From: Pseudomonas sp. GM84
GTDB lineage: Bacteria; Pseudomonadota; Gammaproteobacteria; Pseudomonadales; Pseudomonadaceae
Length of the DNA stretch: 38,097 bases
NCBI RefSeq assembly: GCF_000282535.1
Contig: NZ_AKJC01000319.1
Coordinates: 1 to 38,097, forward strand
Reading direction: 5' to 3'
Under the pieces are notes generated by a model, which saw only the letters and a list, made by a program, of their open reading frames with translations, did no database searches and was not told the DNA's origin. Made by a program: the position numbers and the translations under genes. This document shows positions 18,445 through 29,587 of this stretch, piece after piece (the stretch's first letter is position 1; each line of letters opens with the position of its first letter).

Positions 18445-19821
18445 ATGCACAAAGAAACCGAACTCAAGCTCCGCGCCAGCCGCGATACCCTCGCCGCCCT
18501 GCGCGAGCACCCTCTGCTGAAAAAGCGCAACAAGTCCGGCTGGCAGACCCGCGAACTGCTCAACCAGTACTTCGACACCCCCGAGCGTGACCTTGCCGCC
18601 GCCCGTGTCGCCCTGCGCCTGCGCCGCGATGGCGAGGAAGTCATCCAGACCCTGAAGTGCCGTGGCCAGAGCGTCGCCGGCTTGTCCGAGCGCAACGAGT
18701 ACGAATGGCACCTGGACAAGGTCAAGCTCGACCTGAAAAAGCTCGACGCCACCTGCTGGCCCGAGCAACTGGCCGAACTGGACAAGAAAACCATCAAGCC
18801 GCTGTTCACCACCGACTTCACCCGCGAATACGCGGAAATTGCCTGGGGCCGTGGCAAGAGCAAGGTTGTGATCGAGGCCGCACTGGACCAGGGCTTCGTG
18901 ATTGCCGGCAAGCGCAAGGAAGAAATCTGCGAGCTGGAGCTGGAGCTGCGCGAAGGCGAACCCGAAGCCCTGCTGGAGCTGGCCGCCGAACTGGCCGCCA
19001 GCCTGCCACTGATGCCGTGCGACATCAGCAAGGCCGAGCGCGGCTATCGCCTGATGGAGCCGGACAGCTACGAGCTGAGCCTGCCTCACACCGAGCTGGA
19101 AGCCGAAATGGCGCTGGACGATGCCTTCACTGCCCTCGCCTGGCAGCTGCTGGGCAGCAGCCAGCGCCTGGCCGAGCAGTACCGCCACAATGGCCACTGG
19201 CGCCTGCTGCAGGACTGGGTGCAGTGCCTGGCCGAGCTGCGCGCAGTGGTCGGCAGCCTGGGCCAGGCCGCGCCGCGTGCCACCACCCGCGAACTGCGCG
19301 CCAGCCTCGACGCGCTGCTGGAAGACTGGCGCCCGCTGGTGCAAGCCGGCAATGACGACGAAGACATCCGTCGCGCTGCCCCCGAGCAGTTCAGCGATGA
19401 GCTCGAGGACGTGCGTTGGGGTCAGTTCTCCCTGGAAACCTCGCGCTGGTTGCTGGCTCGCAGCTGGACCGTCGAGCGCAAGGGCCGCGGCGAGCGCCAG
19501 GGCAAGGCACAACTGGCCAGTTGGCTGGCCCATTTGCTGGGCGAGGAAGGCCGGGCGCTGAAGCTGCCGCTGTATACCCAGCGTCCGGAAGACCTGGCCG
19601 AGCAGTTGCCGCGTATCGAACAGTTGCTGGTCTGGTTGCGTCATGCACGTCAGGTGCTTGAAGCGCCGCAGATGGACCGCCTGTATGGCGACCTGAAGAA
19701 GCTCCACGAGCTGGCGGAGCAACCGCTGTCCGAGGAGCCTGACGCGCTGCTGGAAGCCCGTATCGAACAGGCTCGTGCGATCGATCAGAGCCGTGGCTGG
19801 AAGCATCTGCTCAGGGCTTGA
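18445..19821 (+). CDS. CYTH and CHAD domain inorganic triphosphatase (YgiF-like)
   Basis: This 458-residue protein joins an N-terminal CYTH domain (about residues 1-200) to a C-terminal CHAD domain (about 215-458). The CYTH signature ETELKL gives E4, E6 and K8, which bind triphosphate in the tunnel fold. Further charged strands (RLRRDGEE, ELELELREGE) fit the eight-stranded barrel. CHAD domains are helical, rich in basic residues and are associated with polyphosphate. The best-known relative, E. coli YgiF, hydrolyses inorganic tripolyphosphate. That activity is inferred here. A long open frame on the opposite strand is a codon-bias shadow. A REP pair follows the gene. Confidence 0.93.
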   Translation: MHKETELKLRASRDTLAALREHPLLKKRNKSGWQTRELLNQYFDTPERDLAAARVALRLRRDGEEVIQTLKCRGQSVAGLSERNEYEWHLDKVKLDLKKLDATCWPEQLAELDKKTIKPLFTTDFTREYAEIAWGRGKSKVVIEAALDQGFVIAGKRKEEICELELELREGEPEALLELAAELAASLPLMPCDISKAERGYRLMEPDSYELSLPHTELEAEMALDDAFTALAWQLLGSSQRLAEQYRHNGHWRLLQDWVQCLAELRAVVGSLGQAAPRATTRELRASLDALLEDWRPLVQAGNDDEDIRRAAPEQFSDELEDVRWGQFSLETSRWLLARSWTVERKGRGERQGKAQLASWLAHLLGEEGRALKLPLYTQRPEDLAEQLPRIEQLLVWLRHARQVLEAPQMDRLYGDLKKLHELAEQPLSEEPDALLEARIEQARAIDQSRGWKHLLRA

Positions 19822-19838
19822 TACCCGCTGTGCCCCCG

Positions 19839-19900
19839 TCGCCGGCAAGCCGGCTCCCACAGGAACCCCACAGCCCTGTAGGAGCCGGCTTGCCGGCGAT
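19839..19900. repeat. REP pair (type A, GCCGGC core)
   Basis: Two closely spaced facing units (tcgccggcaagccggctccc and ggagccggcttgccggcgat) lie between the convergent ends of the CYTH-CHAD gene and the Lrp-type regulator gene. The spacer between the units is short, about 20 bases. Confidence 0.9.
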
Positions 19901-19904
19901 GGGT

Positions 19905-20375
19905 TCACCGCTTCAATGGCAGGCTGGTGGTGGACTTGATCTCCGACAGCGCCACGATCGAGTTGACCTCCTGAATACCCGGCACGTTCGACAGTTTTTC
20001 GAAGAAGAACCGCTCATAGGCTTCGATGTCCGACGTGACGATGCGTAGCAGAAAATCCACCGACCCCATCAGCACATAACACTCCAGCACTTCCTCAAAA
20101 CCGCGGATCGCCTCGGTAAATTCGGTGAAGTTGGTGCGCCCGTGTGCGTTGAGCTTCACCTCGGCAAAGATCTGCGTGTTCAGGCCCACCTTCTTGCGAT
20201 CGAGCAAAGTGACCTGCCCCCGAATGACCCCCTCTTCCTTCAGCCGCTGAATGCGGCGCCAGCAAGGCGATTGCGACAGCCCCACACGCTCGGCGATTTG
20301 AGCGCTGGACAGCGACGCGTCCGCTTGCAGCAGTTCGAGGATGCGGCGGTCGTAGGCATCCAGATCGCTTTGCAT
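19905..20375 (-). CDS. Lrp/AsnC-family transcriptional regulator
   Basis: This 156-residue regulator has an N-terminal winged helix-turn-helix (about residues 8-55; AQIAERVGLSQSPCWRRIQRL is the recognition region, quoted in part) and a C-terminal RAM/ACT-like effector domain (about residues 70-145), so it should bind DNA as a dimer or octamer in response to an amino acid. I chose the ATG at 20375 because AGGAA lies six bases upstream and the length is standard. The frame stays open to 20723, but that extension would overlap the divergent gene. The control region in front contains two overlapping palindromes, which suggests autoregulation and control of the divergent small gene. The effector is unknown. 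Confidence 0.93.
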   Translation of the reverse strand: MQSDLDAYDRRILELLQADASLSSAQIAERVGLSQSPCWRRIQRLKEEGVIRGQVTLLDRKKVGLNTQIFAEVKLNAHGRTNFTEFTEAIRGFEEVLECYVLMGSVDFLLRIVTSDIEAYERFFFEKLSNVPGIQEVNSIVALSEIKSTTSLPLKR

Positions 20376-20401
20376 GACCAATTCCTGAATTGATGAGTTT
20401 T

Positions 20402-20429
20402 CGAATAGATCTATTCGCCACCAGGCGAA
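20402..20429. promoter_or_regulatory. Overlapping palindromes between the Lrp-type and ACT-like genes
   Basis: cgaatagatctattcg (20402-20417) is a perfect 16-base palindrome. Its last four bases also start a second inverted repeat, ttcgcc-acca-ggcgaa (20414-20429). Both lie 27 to 54 bases upstream of the regulator start and 73 or more bases before the divergent gene. This is the expected place and shape for an Lrp-family operator. Confidence 0.55.
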
Positions 20430-20501
20430 ATTCATCGAATCATAGCGAAAAAAAACCGACTCCAACCTGCAAGAATTTCTCCCACCTTTGCGGAGACCAG
20501 C

Positions 20502-20819
20502 ATGAACGCTCTCGAACGCCCCCAACCCCGTACCGATGCCTGGGCCGCCAACGCCAGCCATGCCAACGTGCACTATTGCCTGCAGGCGGAAGCCGAACCG
20601 GACAGCCTGTGCCGCGTGCTCAACCTGTTCGCCCTGCAGTTCCTGACCCCACATAGCGTGAGCGTCAGCCAGCAGGATGATCTGCTCGACATCGAAATTG
20701 GTATCGGCGGGCTCAGCTGGCATCGGGCCGAGGTCATTGCGCAGAAACTGCGCAACCTGGTGTGTGTGGGAAGTGTCAGCCTGGAGCGTCAGGTGCGAGT
20801 GGAGTTGGCGGTGGTCTGA
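20502..20819 (+). CDS. Small uncharacterised protein, possibly ACT-like
   Basis: I do not recognise a named family. The product has 105 residues and no signal peptide or membrane segment. From about residue 23 the pattern of strand, helix, strand, strand, helix, strand, with hydrophobic residues in register (NVHYCLQAEA, then DSLCRVLNLFALQ), resembles an ACT amino-acid-binding domain such as the small acetolactate synthase subunits. The start at 20502 has GGAG six bases upstream. It diverges from the Lrp-type regulator, which itself carries an effector domain of the same general fold. A role in sensing or handling an amino acid is a guess. Confidence 0.75.
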   Translation: MNALERPQPRTDAWAANASHANVHYCLQAEAEPDSLCRVLNLFALQFLTPHSVSVSQQDDLLDIEIGIGGLSWHRAEVIAQKLRNLVCVGSVSLERQVRVELAVV

Positions 20820-20915
20820 TCCGCTGCCGCAAGACTTCGAAACCCTTTACCCCCCAGGAATCACGCCCGCCGGCTAGCCTTGCCCAGGAACTCATCACCT
20901 GGCACGGATGCCGCC

Positions 20916-22592
20916 ATGCACACCACGGACGATCGCTCCCTAGACTTGTCGTTACTGCTGGACGCCCTGCAGCGCGACCAGCACCTGGCCGCCCACGATG
21001 CCCACCGGGTACTGGAATTCGCCACCGCACACCCTGGCCGCCACCCGCTGGAAACCATCGCCGCACTCAACCTCGAAGACCGCCGCACACCCGGCCAACG
21101 GCTGCACCTGGACAGCCTGTGTCAATGGCTCGCCCGCAAAGTCGGCCAACCTTACCTGCGCATCGACCCTTTGCAGCTCGACCTGGTGCAGGTCAACGGG
21201 CTGATATCTCCTGCCTTCGCGCGGCGCCACGGCATCTTCATCGTTGCCAGCGATACCCACGGCATCACCGTCGCCAGCGCACAGCCCTACCAGGAGCATT
21301 GGCAAGCCGACCTGGGCCGTAGCCTGGGCAAGCCGATCCTGCGTGTGCTGGCCAGCCCGCTGCAGATACGCCAGATGGGCCAGTCGATGCTCCGGCTGGC
21401 TCACTCGGTACAAGGCGCACAGCGTCAGCAGCCGGCAAGCTTCGGCGAGCTGGAACAGTTGCTGGACGTGGGCAAGCGCCAGACAGAGCCCGGCGCCGAT
21501 GATGCGCCTATCGTGCACATCGTCGATTGGCTGCTGCAGTACGCCATCGAGCAACGCGCCAGCGACATTCACCTTGAACCGCGCCGCGATCAAGGACGGC
21601 TGCGCTACCGGATAGACGGCCTGCTGCATACCGTCTATGCGTTTCCGGCGAATGTGATGCTGGCGGTGGTCAGCCGTCTGAAGCACCTCGGGCGCATGGA
21701 TGTGGCGGAAAAACGCCGACCCCAAGATGGCCGGATGAAGAGCCGGCTGTCAGCCGGGGGCGAAGTGGAAATGCGCTTGTCGACCCTGCCGACGCCGTTC
21801 GGCGAAAAGCTGGTGCTGCGCCTGTTCGACCCGCTGCAGTTGCAGGAAGACTTCGACCGCCTCGGCCTGGAAGGTGAACAGCTGGCTCAGTGGCGATCAC
21901 TGCTGCAGCGGCGCCAGGGCATCCTGCTGGTCACAGGCCCCACGGGGTCCGGCAAAACCAGCACGCTTTACGCGAGCCTCAAGCTGTTGGCCACACCGGA
22001 GGTCAACCTGTGCACCATCGAAGACCCGATCGAGCGCCTGGAGCCGACCTTCAACCAGCTGCAGGTGCAACCGGCGCTGGACCTGGGCTTTGCCAATGGC
22101 GTGCGCGCCATGCTGCGTCAGGACCCGGACATCATCATGATCGGCGAGATCCGCGACCGCGAGACGGCGCTGGTGGCCGTGCAGGCTGCGCTCACCGGGC
22201 ACCTTGTGCTCTCGACCCTGCACACCAATGACAGCTGTAGCGCCATCACCCGCCTGCTGGAGCTAGGCGTGGCCGATTACCTGATCAGGGCCACCCTCGG
22301 CGGGGTGATGGCCCAGCGCCTGGTACGCTTGATCTGCCATGAATGCCAAGGGCGCCCATCGAGCCCTTCTTGCCAGGTTTGCCGAGGTACCGGCTTCCAT
22401 GGCCGCACAGGCGTGTTCGAATTACTGATACCCAGCGAAAGCCTGCGCGCACGGATTAGTGCCTCCACTGATCTGGCCAAACTGCAACGGCAAGCTCTAG
22501 CTGAAGGGTTGCAGGATTTGCGCAGCTGTGGGGAGGCCAAAGTGGCCCGTGGGCTGACCCGTTCCGATGAGGTGCTGCGCGTCTGCTCCTGA
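20916..22592 (+). CDS. Orphan type II secretion / type IV pilus assembly ATPase (GspE/PilB family)
   Basis: This 558-residue secretion-type ATPase has an N-terminal domain of about 150 residues, then the catalytic half. Its features are the RASDIHLEPR motif, Walker A GPTGSGKT (residues 341-348), the Asp box around TIEDPIE, Walker B IIMIGEIRDRE, and the His box LSTLHTND. A tetracysteine zinc site is present at C474, C477, C486 and C489, but only eight residues separate the two pairs. The textbook GspE site has about 29. The ATG at 20916 has only a weak GGAT site, and a TTG at 20880 is an alternative. No other pilus or secretion gene is nearby, so its partners are encoded elsewhere or it has another job. 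Confidence 0.9.
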   Translation: MHTTDDRSLDLSLLLDALQRDQHLAAHDAHRVLEFATAHPGRHPLETIAALNLEDRRTPGQRLHLDSLCQWLARKVGQPYLRIDPLQLDLVQVNGLISPAFARRHGIFIVASDTHGITVASAQPYQEHWQADLGRSLGKPILRVLASPLQIRQMGQSMLRLAHSVQGAQRQQPASFGELEQLLDVGKRQTEPGADDAPIVHIVDWLLQYAIEQRASDIHLEPRRDQGRLRYRIDGLLHTVYAFPANVMLAVVSRLKHLGRMDVAEKRRPQDGRMKSRLSAGGEVEMRLSTLPTPFGEKLVLRLFDPLQLQEDFDRLGLEGEQLAQWRSLLQRRQGILLVTGPTGSGKTSTLYASLKLLATPEVNLCTIEDPIERLEPTFNQLQVQPALDLGFANGVRAMLRQDPDIIMIGEIRDRETALVAVQAALTGHLVLSTLHTNDSCSAITRLLELGVADYLIRATLGGVMAQRLVRLICHECQGRPSSPSCQVCRGTGFHGRTGVFELLIPSESLRARISASTDLAKLQRQALAEGLQDLRSCGEAKVARGLTRSDEVLRVCS

Positions 22593-22681
22593 GCAAAAAA
22601 CCCTTGTATTCAAGGAACTTGCGACCATTTGGCCAGATCAAAGCGGGCATCTCCAACCCTCACCCTTCGAGGTGTTTCATC

Positions 22682-22996
22682 ATGCGTCTCAAAACCGCCA
22701 TCGCAGCTGCCGCCCTGCTTTCGCTGCCTGTGGGCTCCGCCATGGCCGATACCTTCTGGCGTAATGTAATGACTTCCGGTGCAACCACGGCATCGAGCTA
22801 CATCACTTCGCACGACAAAAAGCTGGTACTCGCGGCGCAGGATGACGCGGGCAGCTTCGTCGCCAGCGAAGGCGCTATTCGTGGGCCGTTCCTCGAGCAG
22901 GCGCTGCGTCAGGTACGCACCGAGAACCCAGGGGTGCAGGCTTCGGACATGGAACTGGCCAATGCCATTCTGGCCAGGAATGCGGTAGCCGAGTAA
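22682..22996 (+). CDS. Small exported protein, DUF2388 family
   Basis: This 104-residue protein has a clear signal peptide ending at AMA (about residue 22). The mature part starts ADTFWRN and contains the conserved KLVLAAQDDAGSFVAS core, which I recognise as DUF2388, a family common in Pseudomonas with no known function. The ATG at 22682 has GAGG nine bases upstream and directly begins the signal peptide. The longer frame from 22604 would bury that signal. It lies 89 bases after the orphan ATPase on the same strand, so co-transcription is possible but not shown. Confidence 0.88.
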   Translation: MRLKTAIAAAALLSLPVGSAMADTFWRNVMTSGATTASSYITSHDKKLVLAAQDDAGSFVASEGAIRGPFLEQALRQVRTENPGVQASDMELANAILARNAVAE

Positions 22997-23002
22997 GCGC
23001 TG

Positions 23003-23019
23003 CGGGGGCTTCGCCCCCG
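23003..23019 (+). terminator. GC-rich hairpin after the DUF2388 gene
   Basis: cgggggc and gcccccg pair around ttc seven bases after the stop codon. No T run follows, so it is a weak terminator candidate. A REP pair begins directly after it. Confidence 0.4.
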
Positions 23020-23080
23020 ATCGCCGGCAAGCCGGCTCCTGCATGCAGTGAGAGCCTGTGGGAGCCGGCTTGCCGGCGAT
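23020..23080. repeat. REP pair (type A, GCCGGC core)
   Basis: Facing units atcgccggcaagccggctcc and gggagccggcttgccggcga lie between the convergent ends of the DUF2388 gene and gcvP. Confidence 0.9.
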
Positions 23081-23096
23081 GATGCCCACACCGATC

Positions 23097-25970
<2,874 letters not shown>

Positions 25971-26063
25971 GACGACGCTCTCTTCCTAGACCAGGTCTCA
26001 TGGAGACTTATAAGTCTAGGAAGGATTGCCGAGAGTGCGGGAAAACTTGCTTGCAGGCCCGGC

Positions 26064-26153
26064 CACTTCGCGGGACAAGCCCGCTCCCACAGATTTTTCG
26101 CAGGCTTCTGAGGCTGCGTAGATCCTGTGGGAGCGGGCTTGTCCCGCGAAGTG
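26064..26153. repeat. REP pair (type B, GCGGGC core) inside the gcv operon
   Basis: The outer arms cacttcgcgggacaagcccgc and gcgggcttgtcccgcgaagtg are perfectly complementary over more than 20 bases. The pair lies in the gcvH-gcvP gap, so if the genes are co-transcribed it is inside the message and could protect the gcvTH part. Confidence 0.92.
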
Positions 26154-26165
26154 GGCGCCGCGGTC

Positions 26166-26549
26166 TTATTCGCCGATAGCGGCTTGGTAACCCGCAGCAT
26201 CCAGCAGCTTGTCCAGCTCGGCCGGGTTGCTCGGCTTGAGCTTGAAGATCCAAGCGCCGTAGGGTTCTTCGTTGAGCAGCTCCGGGCTGTCGGCCAGCGC
26301 TTCGTTGACGGCGATGACTTCGCCACCGATCGGGGCGTAGATGTCGGAAGCGGCCTTGACCGACTCGACCACACCCGCCGCATCGCCGGCCGCAAAGGTT
26401 TTGCCGACTTCGGCCAGCTCGACGAACACCACGTCACCCAGGGCTTCCTGGGCGTGGTCGCTGATGCCCACGGTCACACTGCCATCGGATTCCAGGCGCG
26501 CCCACTCGTGGCTTTCGGCAAAACGCAGATCGGCGGGGATATTGCTCAT
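26166..26549 (-). CDS. gcvH: Glycine cleavage system H-protein
   Basis: This is the 127-residue lipoyl carrier of the glycine cleavage system. The lipoylated lysine is K65 in VESVKAASD, within the barrel-sandwich fold, and the conserved SHEWAR and [12 protein letters not shown] segments are present near the N-terminus. Length and motifs are standard. It follows gcvT by 48 bases and precedes the REP-containing gap before gcvP. Confidence 0.97.
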   Translation of the reverse strand: MSNIPADLRFAESHEWARLESDGSVTVGISDHAQEALGDVVFVELAEVGKTFAAGDAAGVVESVKAASDIYAPIGGEVIAVNEALADSPELLNEEPYGAWIFKLKPSNPAELDKLLDAAGYQAAIGE

Positions 26550-26597
26550 GTCTTGTATTCCTCGATTGGGTCAGCGGTTCGGCCCGCCGTTGATTGT

Positions 26598-27680
26598 TCA
26601 GATGAGAATCTTGCCGTGGCGCACGAAGGTCGGTTTGACCACCCGCACCGGGTACCACTTGCCGCGAATCTCGACCTCGGCACGGTCGCCGGTGGCCATG
26701 GGTACGCGGGCCAGGGCAATGGACTTGCTCAGCGTAGGAGAGAAACTACCACTGGTGATCTCCCCTTCGCCAATGCCGCCAACGCGAACGACCTGATGGG
26801 CACGCAGTACACCGCGCTCCTCCAGTACCAGGCCGACCAGTTTGTCCTGCACGCCACGCTCGATTTCCGCCAGCAGGCCGGCACGGCCAATGAAGTCGCG
26901 CTCGGCAGGTTCCCAGGCGATGCACCAGCCCAGGTTGGAAGTGAGTGGGGTGTGGCTTTCGTCGATGTCCTGGCCGTACAGGTTCATGCCGGCTTCCAGG
27001 CGCAATGTGTCGCGGGCACCCAGGCCACTGGGGGCGATACCGGCGCCGACCAGGTCGTTGTAGAAGGCGACGGCCTCACAGCCCGGCAGAATGATCTCCA
27101 GGCCGTCCTCACCGGTATAACCCGTGCGGGCAATGAACCAGTCGCCTTCGGCAACACCTTCGAACGGGCGCAGCTCGCGAATCAGCGCGGCGCGCGATGC
27201 GCTGAGCAAGGCGGCGACCTTCTCCCGGGCCTGGGGGCCTTGAATGGCGAGAATGGCCAGATCAGGGCGCACCTTGAAATCGACAGCGAACCCGCTTTGC
27301 TGGGCCTCCAGCCAAGCCACGACCTTGGCCCGGGTCGACGCATTGGTGACCAGGCGATAGCCATTTTCGGTGCGATAGGCGAGCAGGTCATCGATGACCC
27401 CGCCCGCTTCGTTGAGCAATGGGCTGTACAGCGCCTTGCCGACAGTGTCCAGGCGGGCGACATCGTTGGCCAGCAACCGCTGCAACCAAGCGGTGGCATC
27501 AAGGCCAGCGACGTCGATCACGGTCATATGGGAAACATCGAACACCCCACAGTCGCTGCGCACCTGATGGTGCTCCTCGACCTGCGAGCCATAGTGCAGG
27601 GGCATGTCCCAGCCACCGAAATCGACCGTCTTGGCGCCTAGCGCCAGGTGCAAGTCGTACAAGAGCGTGCGCTGTCCCAT
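26598..27680 (-). CDS. gcvT: Glycine cleavage system T-protein (aminomethyltransferase)
   Basis: This 360-residue enzyme transfers the one-carbon unit from the H-protein to tetrahydrofolate and releases ammonia. Family features include [14 protein letters not shown] near residue 20, GVFDVSHM at about 45-52, the LLANDV segment and [13 protein letters not shown] in the folate-binding core. The ATG at 27680 is well supported by AAGGAG five bases upstream. The frame stays open for almost 190 more codons into the upstream gene, but that extension has no ribosome site and overlaps the permease gene. It heads the gcvTHP order on this strand. The 122 bases upstream show no glycine riboswitch that I can recognise. 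Confidence 0.96.
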   Translation of the reverse strand: MGQRTLLYDLHLALGAKTVDFGGWDMPLHYGSQVEEHHQVRSDCGVFDVSHMTVIDVAGLDATAWLQRLLANDVARLDTVGKALYSPLLNEAGGVIDDLLAYRTENGYRLVTNASTRAKVVAWLEAQQSGFAVDFKVRPDLAILAIQGPQAREKVAALLSASRAALIRELRPFEGVAEGDWFIARTGYTGEDGLEIILPGCEAVAFYNDLVGAGIAPSGLGARDTLRLEAGMNLYGQDIDESHTPLTSNLGWCIAWEPAERDFIGRAGLLAEIERGVQDKLVGLVLEERGVLRAHQVVRVGGIGEGEITSGSFSPTLSKSIALARVPMATGDRAEVEIRGKWYPVRVVKPTFVRHGKILI

Positions 27681-27802
27681 GGGTTCTCCTTCCGGGCGTG
27701 GCGAAGCGGCGGCGGTTGTTGACGTTTGATCGTCAGCTCTTCTTGTAGGACCCGCCGCGCGAATGCCGCGCATTGTAGCCGCAAGGGCGCGGGCTGGCAT
27801 CC

Positions 27803-29431
27803 TCAGTGAGTGTGACCGGGGCGCCGGGCAGATCGGCGAATCAGGCCGATGACCGGCAGCAGGCCCACCAGCACCAGGGTCAACGCAGGCAATGACGCGC
27901 GCGCCCACTCGCCTTCGCTGGTCATCTCGAACACCCGTACCGCCAAGGTGTCCCAGCCGAACGGGCGCATCAGCAAGGTGGCGGGCATCTCCTTGAGCAC
28001 GTCGACGAATACCAGCAGCGCAGCACTGAGGGCACCCGGCACCAGCAGTGGCAGATACACCTTGAAAAATAATCTTGCGCCACCGACACCCAGGCTTCGC
28101 GAGGCCTCGGGCAACGACGGGCGGATGCGTTCCAGGCCGCTTTCCAGCGGCCCGTAAGCCACGGCGATGAAACGCACCAGGTAGGCCAGCAGCAGGGCTG
28201 CCAGGCTGCCCAGCAGCAGCGGCTTGCCCGCCCCGCCCAGCCATGCCGAGAGCGGAATCACCAGGTGATTATCGAGGTAGCTGAACGCCAGCATGATCGA
28301 AACCGCCAAGACCGAACCGGGCAATGCGTACCCCAGATTGGCCAGGCCAACCCCGGCCCGTATACCGCCCGTCGGCGCCTGGCGACGCGCGAAGGCCAGC
28401 AGCAACGCCACGCACACAGTAATCAGCGCGGCCATGCCTCCCAGGTACAGGGTGTGCAGCACCAGTCCGACATAGCGTTCATCCAGGTCATGCCGCCCAC
28501 GCTGCCAGAACCACACCAGCAATTGCAGCAGCGGGATGACGAAGGCACAGGCGAACACCAGCAGGCACCAACCGCTGGCCAGCAGCGCCTTGATACCTCG
28601 CAGGTGGTATAGCGCCTGCCCGCGGGGCCGCTCGTTGCCGGTGCGGGTTGCGCCCCGTGCACGGCGTTCGCCGTACAGCACCAACATCACCGCCAACAGC
28701 AACAGGCTGGCCAGCTGTGCCGCGCTGGACAGGCTGAAGAAGCCGTACCAGGTCTTGTAGATGGCCGTGGTGAAGGTATCGAAATTGAAGACTGCCACCG
28801 CACCGAAATCCGCCAGGGTCTCCATCAAGGCCAGGGCGATGCCTGCGCCAATAGCCGGCCGGGCCATGGGCAAGGCCACCCGCCAGAACGCCTGCAGTGG
28901 CGATAAGCCCAGCACCCGTGCGGCTTCCATCAGGCCCTTGCCCTGAGCCAGGAACGCCGTGCGTGCGAGCAGATAGACATAGGGGTAGAACACCAGCACC
29001 AACACCGTGATCACGCCCCCCGTGGAGCGCACCCGCGGCAGGCGCATCGGCCCGAACACTTCGCGCAAGGCGCCTTGCACGGGGCCGGCAAAGTCGAGCA
29101 GGCCGACGAAGACGAAGGCGAGGACGTAGGCGGGAATCGCGAAGGGCAGCATCAGTGCCCAGTCCAGCCAGCGCCTGCCGGGGAATTCGCAAAGGCTGGT
29201 GAGCCAGGCCAGGCTGACACCGAGCACGGTGACACCCACGCCCACGCCCAGCACCAGGGTGACGGTGTTGCCCAGCAGGCGGCTCATCTGGGTGTCGAGC
29301 AGGTGCGACCAGATTTGCAGGTCGATCGATTGCCAGGCCAGCAGCAGGACGCTCAGGGGCAGGAGCACCAGGGCGGCGATCAGGGAGACCGGGAGATACC
29401 AGCGGCGTTGGGGAGCGTGGGGCAAGGTCAA
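27803..29431 (-). CDS. Ferric-iron ABC transporter permease (FbpB/HitB-type)
   Basis: This inner-membrane permease of 542 residues is a fused double-domain form with about twelve membrane segments. Two binding-protein-dependent transport signatures are visible: [15 protein letters not shown] in the first half and [15 protein letters not shown] in the second. The arrangement is typical of FbpB, HitB and SfuB iron importers. The only sensible start is TTG, at 29431 or two codons later, with a poor ribosome site (GAG). The binding-protein gene lies upstream on the same strand across a 156-base gap that contains REP units. No ATPase gene is found on either side, so an ATPase encoded elsewhere must serve it. 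Confidence 0.9.
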   Translation of the reverse strand: MTLPHAPQRRWYLPVSLIAALVLLPLSVLLLAWQSIDLQIWSHLLDTQMSRLLGNTVTLVLGVGVGVTVLGVSLAWLTSLCEFPGRRWLDWALMLPFAIPAYVLAFVFVGLLDFAGPVQGALREVFGPMRLPRVRSTGGVITVLVLVFYPYVYLLARTAFLAQGKGLMEAARVLGLSPLQAFWRVALPMARPAIGAGIALALMETLADFGAVAVFNFDTFTTAIYKTWYGFFSLSSAAQLASLLLLAVMLVLYGERRARGATRTGNERPRGQALYHLRGIKALLASGWCLLVFACAFVIPLLQLLVWFWQRGRHDLDERYVGLVLHTLYLGGMAALITVCVALLLAFARRQAPTGGIRAGVGLANLGYALPGSVLAVSIMLAFSYLDNHLVIPLSAWLGGAGKPLLLGSLAALLLAYLVRFIAVAYGPLESGLERIRPSLPEASRSLGVGGARLFFKVYLPLLVPGALSAALLVFVDVLKEMPATLLMRPFGWDTLAVRVFEMTSEGEWARASLPALTLVLVGLLPVIGLIRRSARRPGHTH

Positions 29432-29467
29432 GAGTCTCGGTTGCGATGGCGACCGCGATGCGGTCGA

Positions 29468-29551
29468 TCGCGGGCAAGCCCGCTCCTACAGGGATCGGTG
29501 CCACCCGCGAGGGTTTCACAGTACCTGTGGGAGCCGGCTTGCCGGCGATAG
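29468..29551. repeat. Mixed REP pair between the iron transporter genes
   Basis: The first unit (29468-29491, tcgcgggcaagcccgctcct) is a GCGGGC type, while the facing unit (29525-29551, gggagccggcttgccggcga) is a GCCGGC type. Every other pair in the window joins two like units. The pair lies between the binding-protein stop and the permease start and could limit read-through. Confidence 0.85.
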
Positions 29552-29587
29552 GGCCCTAACAGACCCCGGAAGGATAAGGCCTGGCGC

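Noticed and set aside
18421-19908. 495-codon minus-strand open frame
   Set aside because: It lies fully opposite the CYTH-CHAD gene, has a Gln/Leu/Ala-rich repetitive composition and no recognisable domain.
20376-20723. N-terminal extension of the Lrp-type regulator
   Set aside because: It would overlap the divergent small gene and the palindromic control region. The ATG at 20375 has a good ribosome site and gives the standard family length.
27681-28244. Possible N-terminal extension of GcvT to 548 residues
   Set aside because: The extension lacks a ribosome site, overlaps the permease gene and does not resemble a GcvT domain. AAGGAG marks the internal ATG at 27680.
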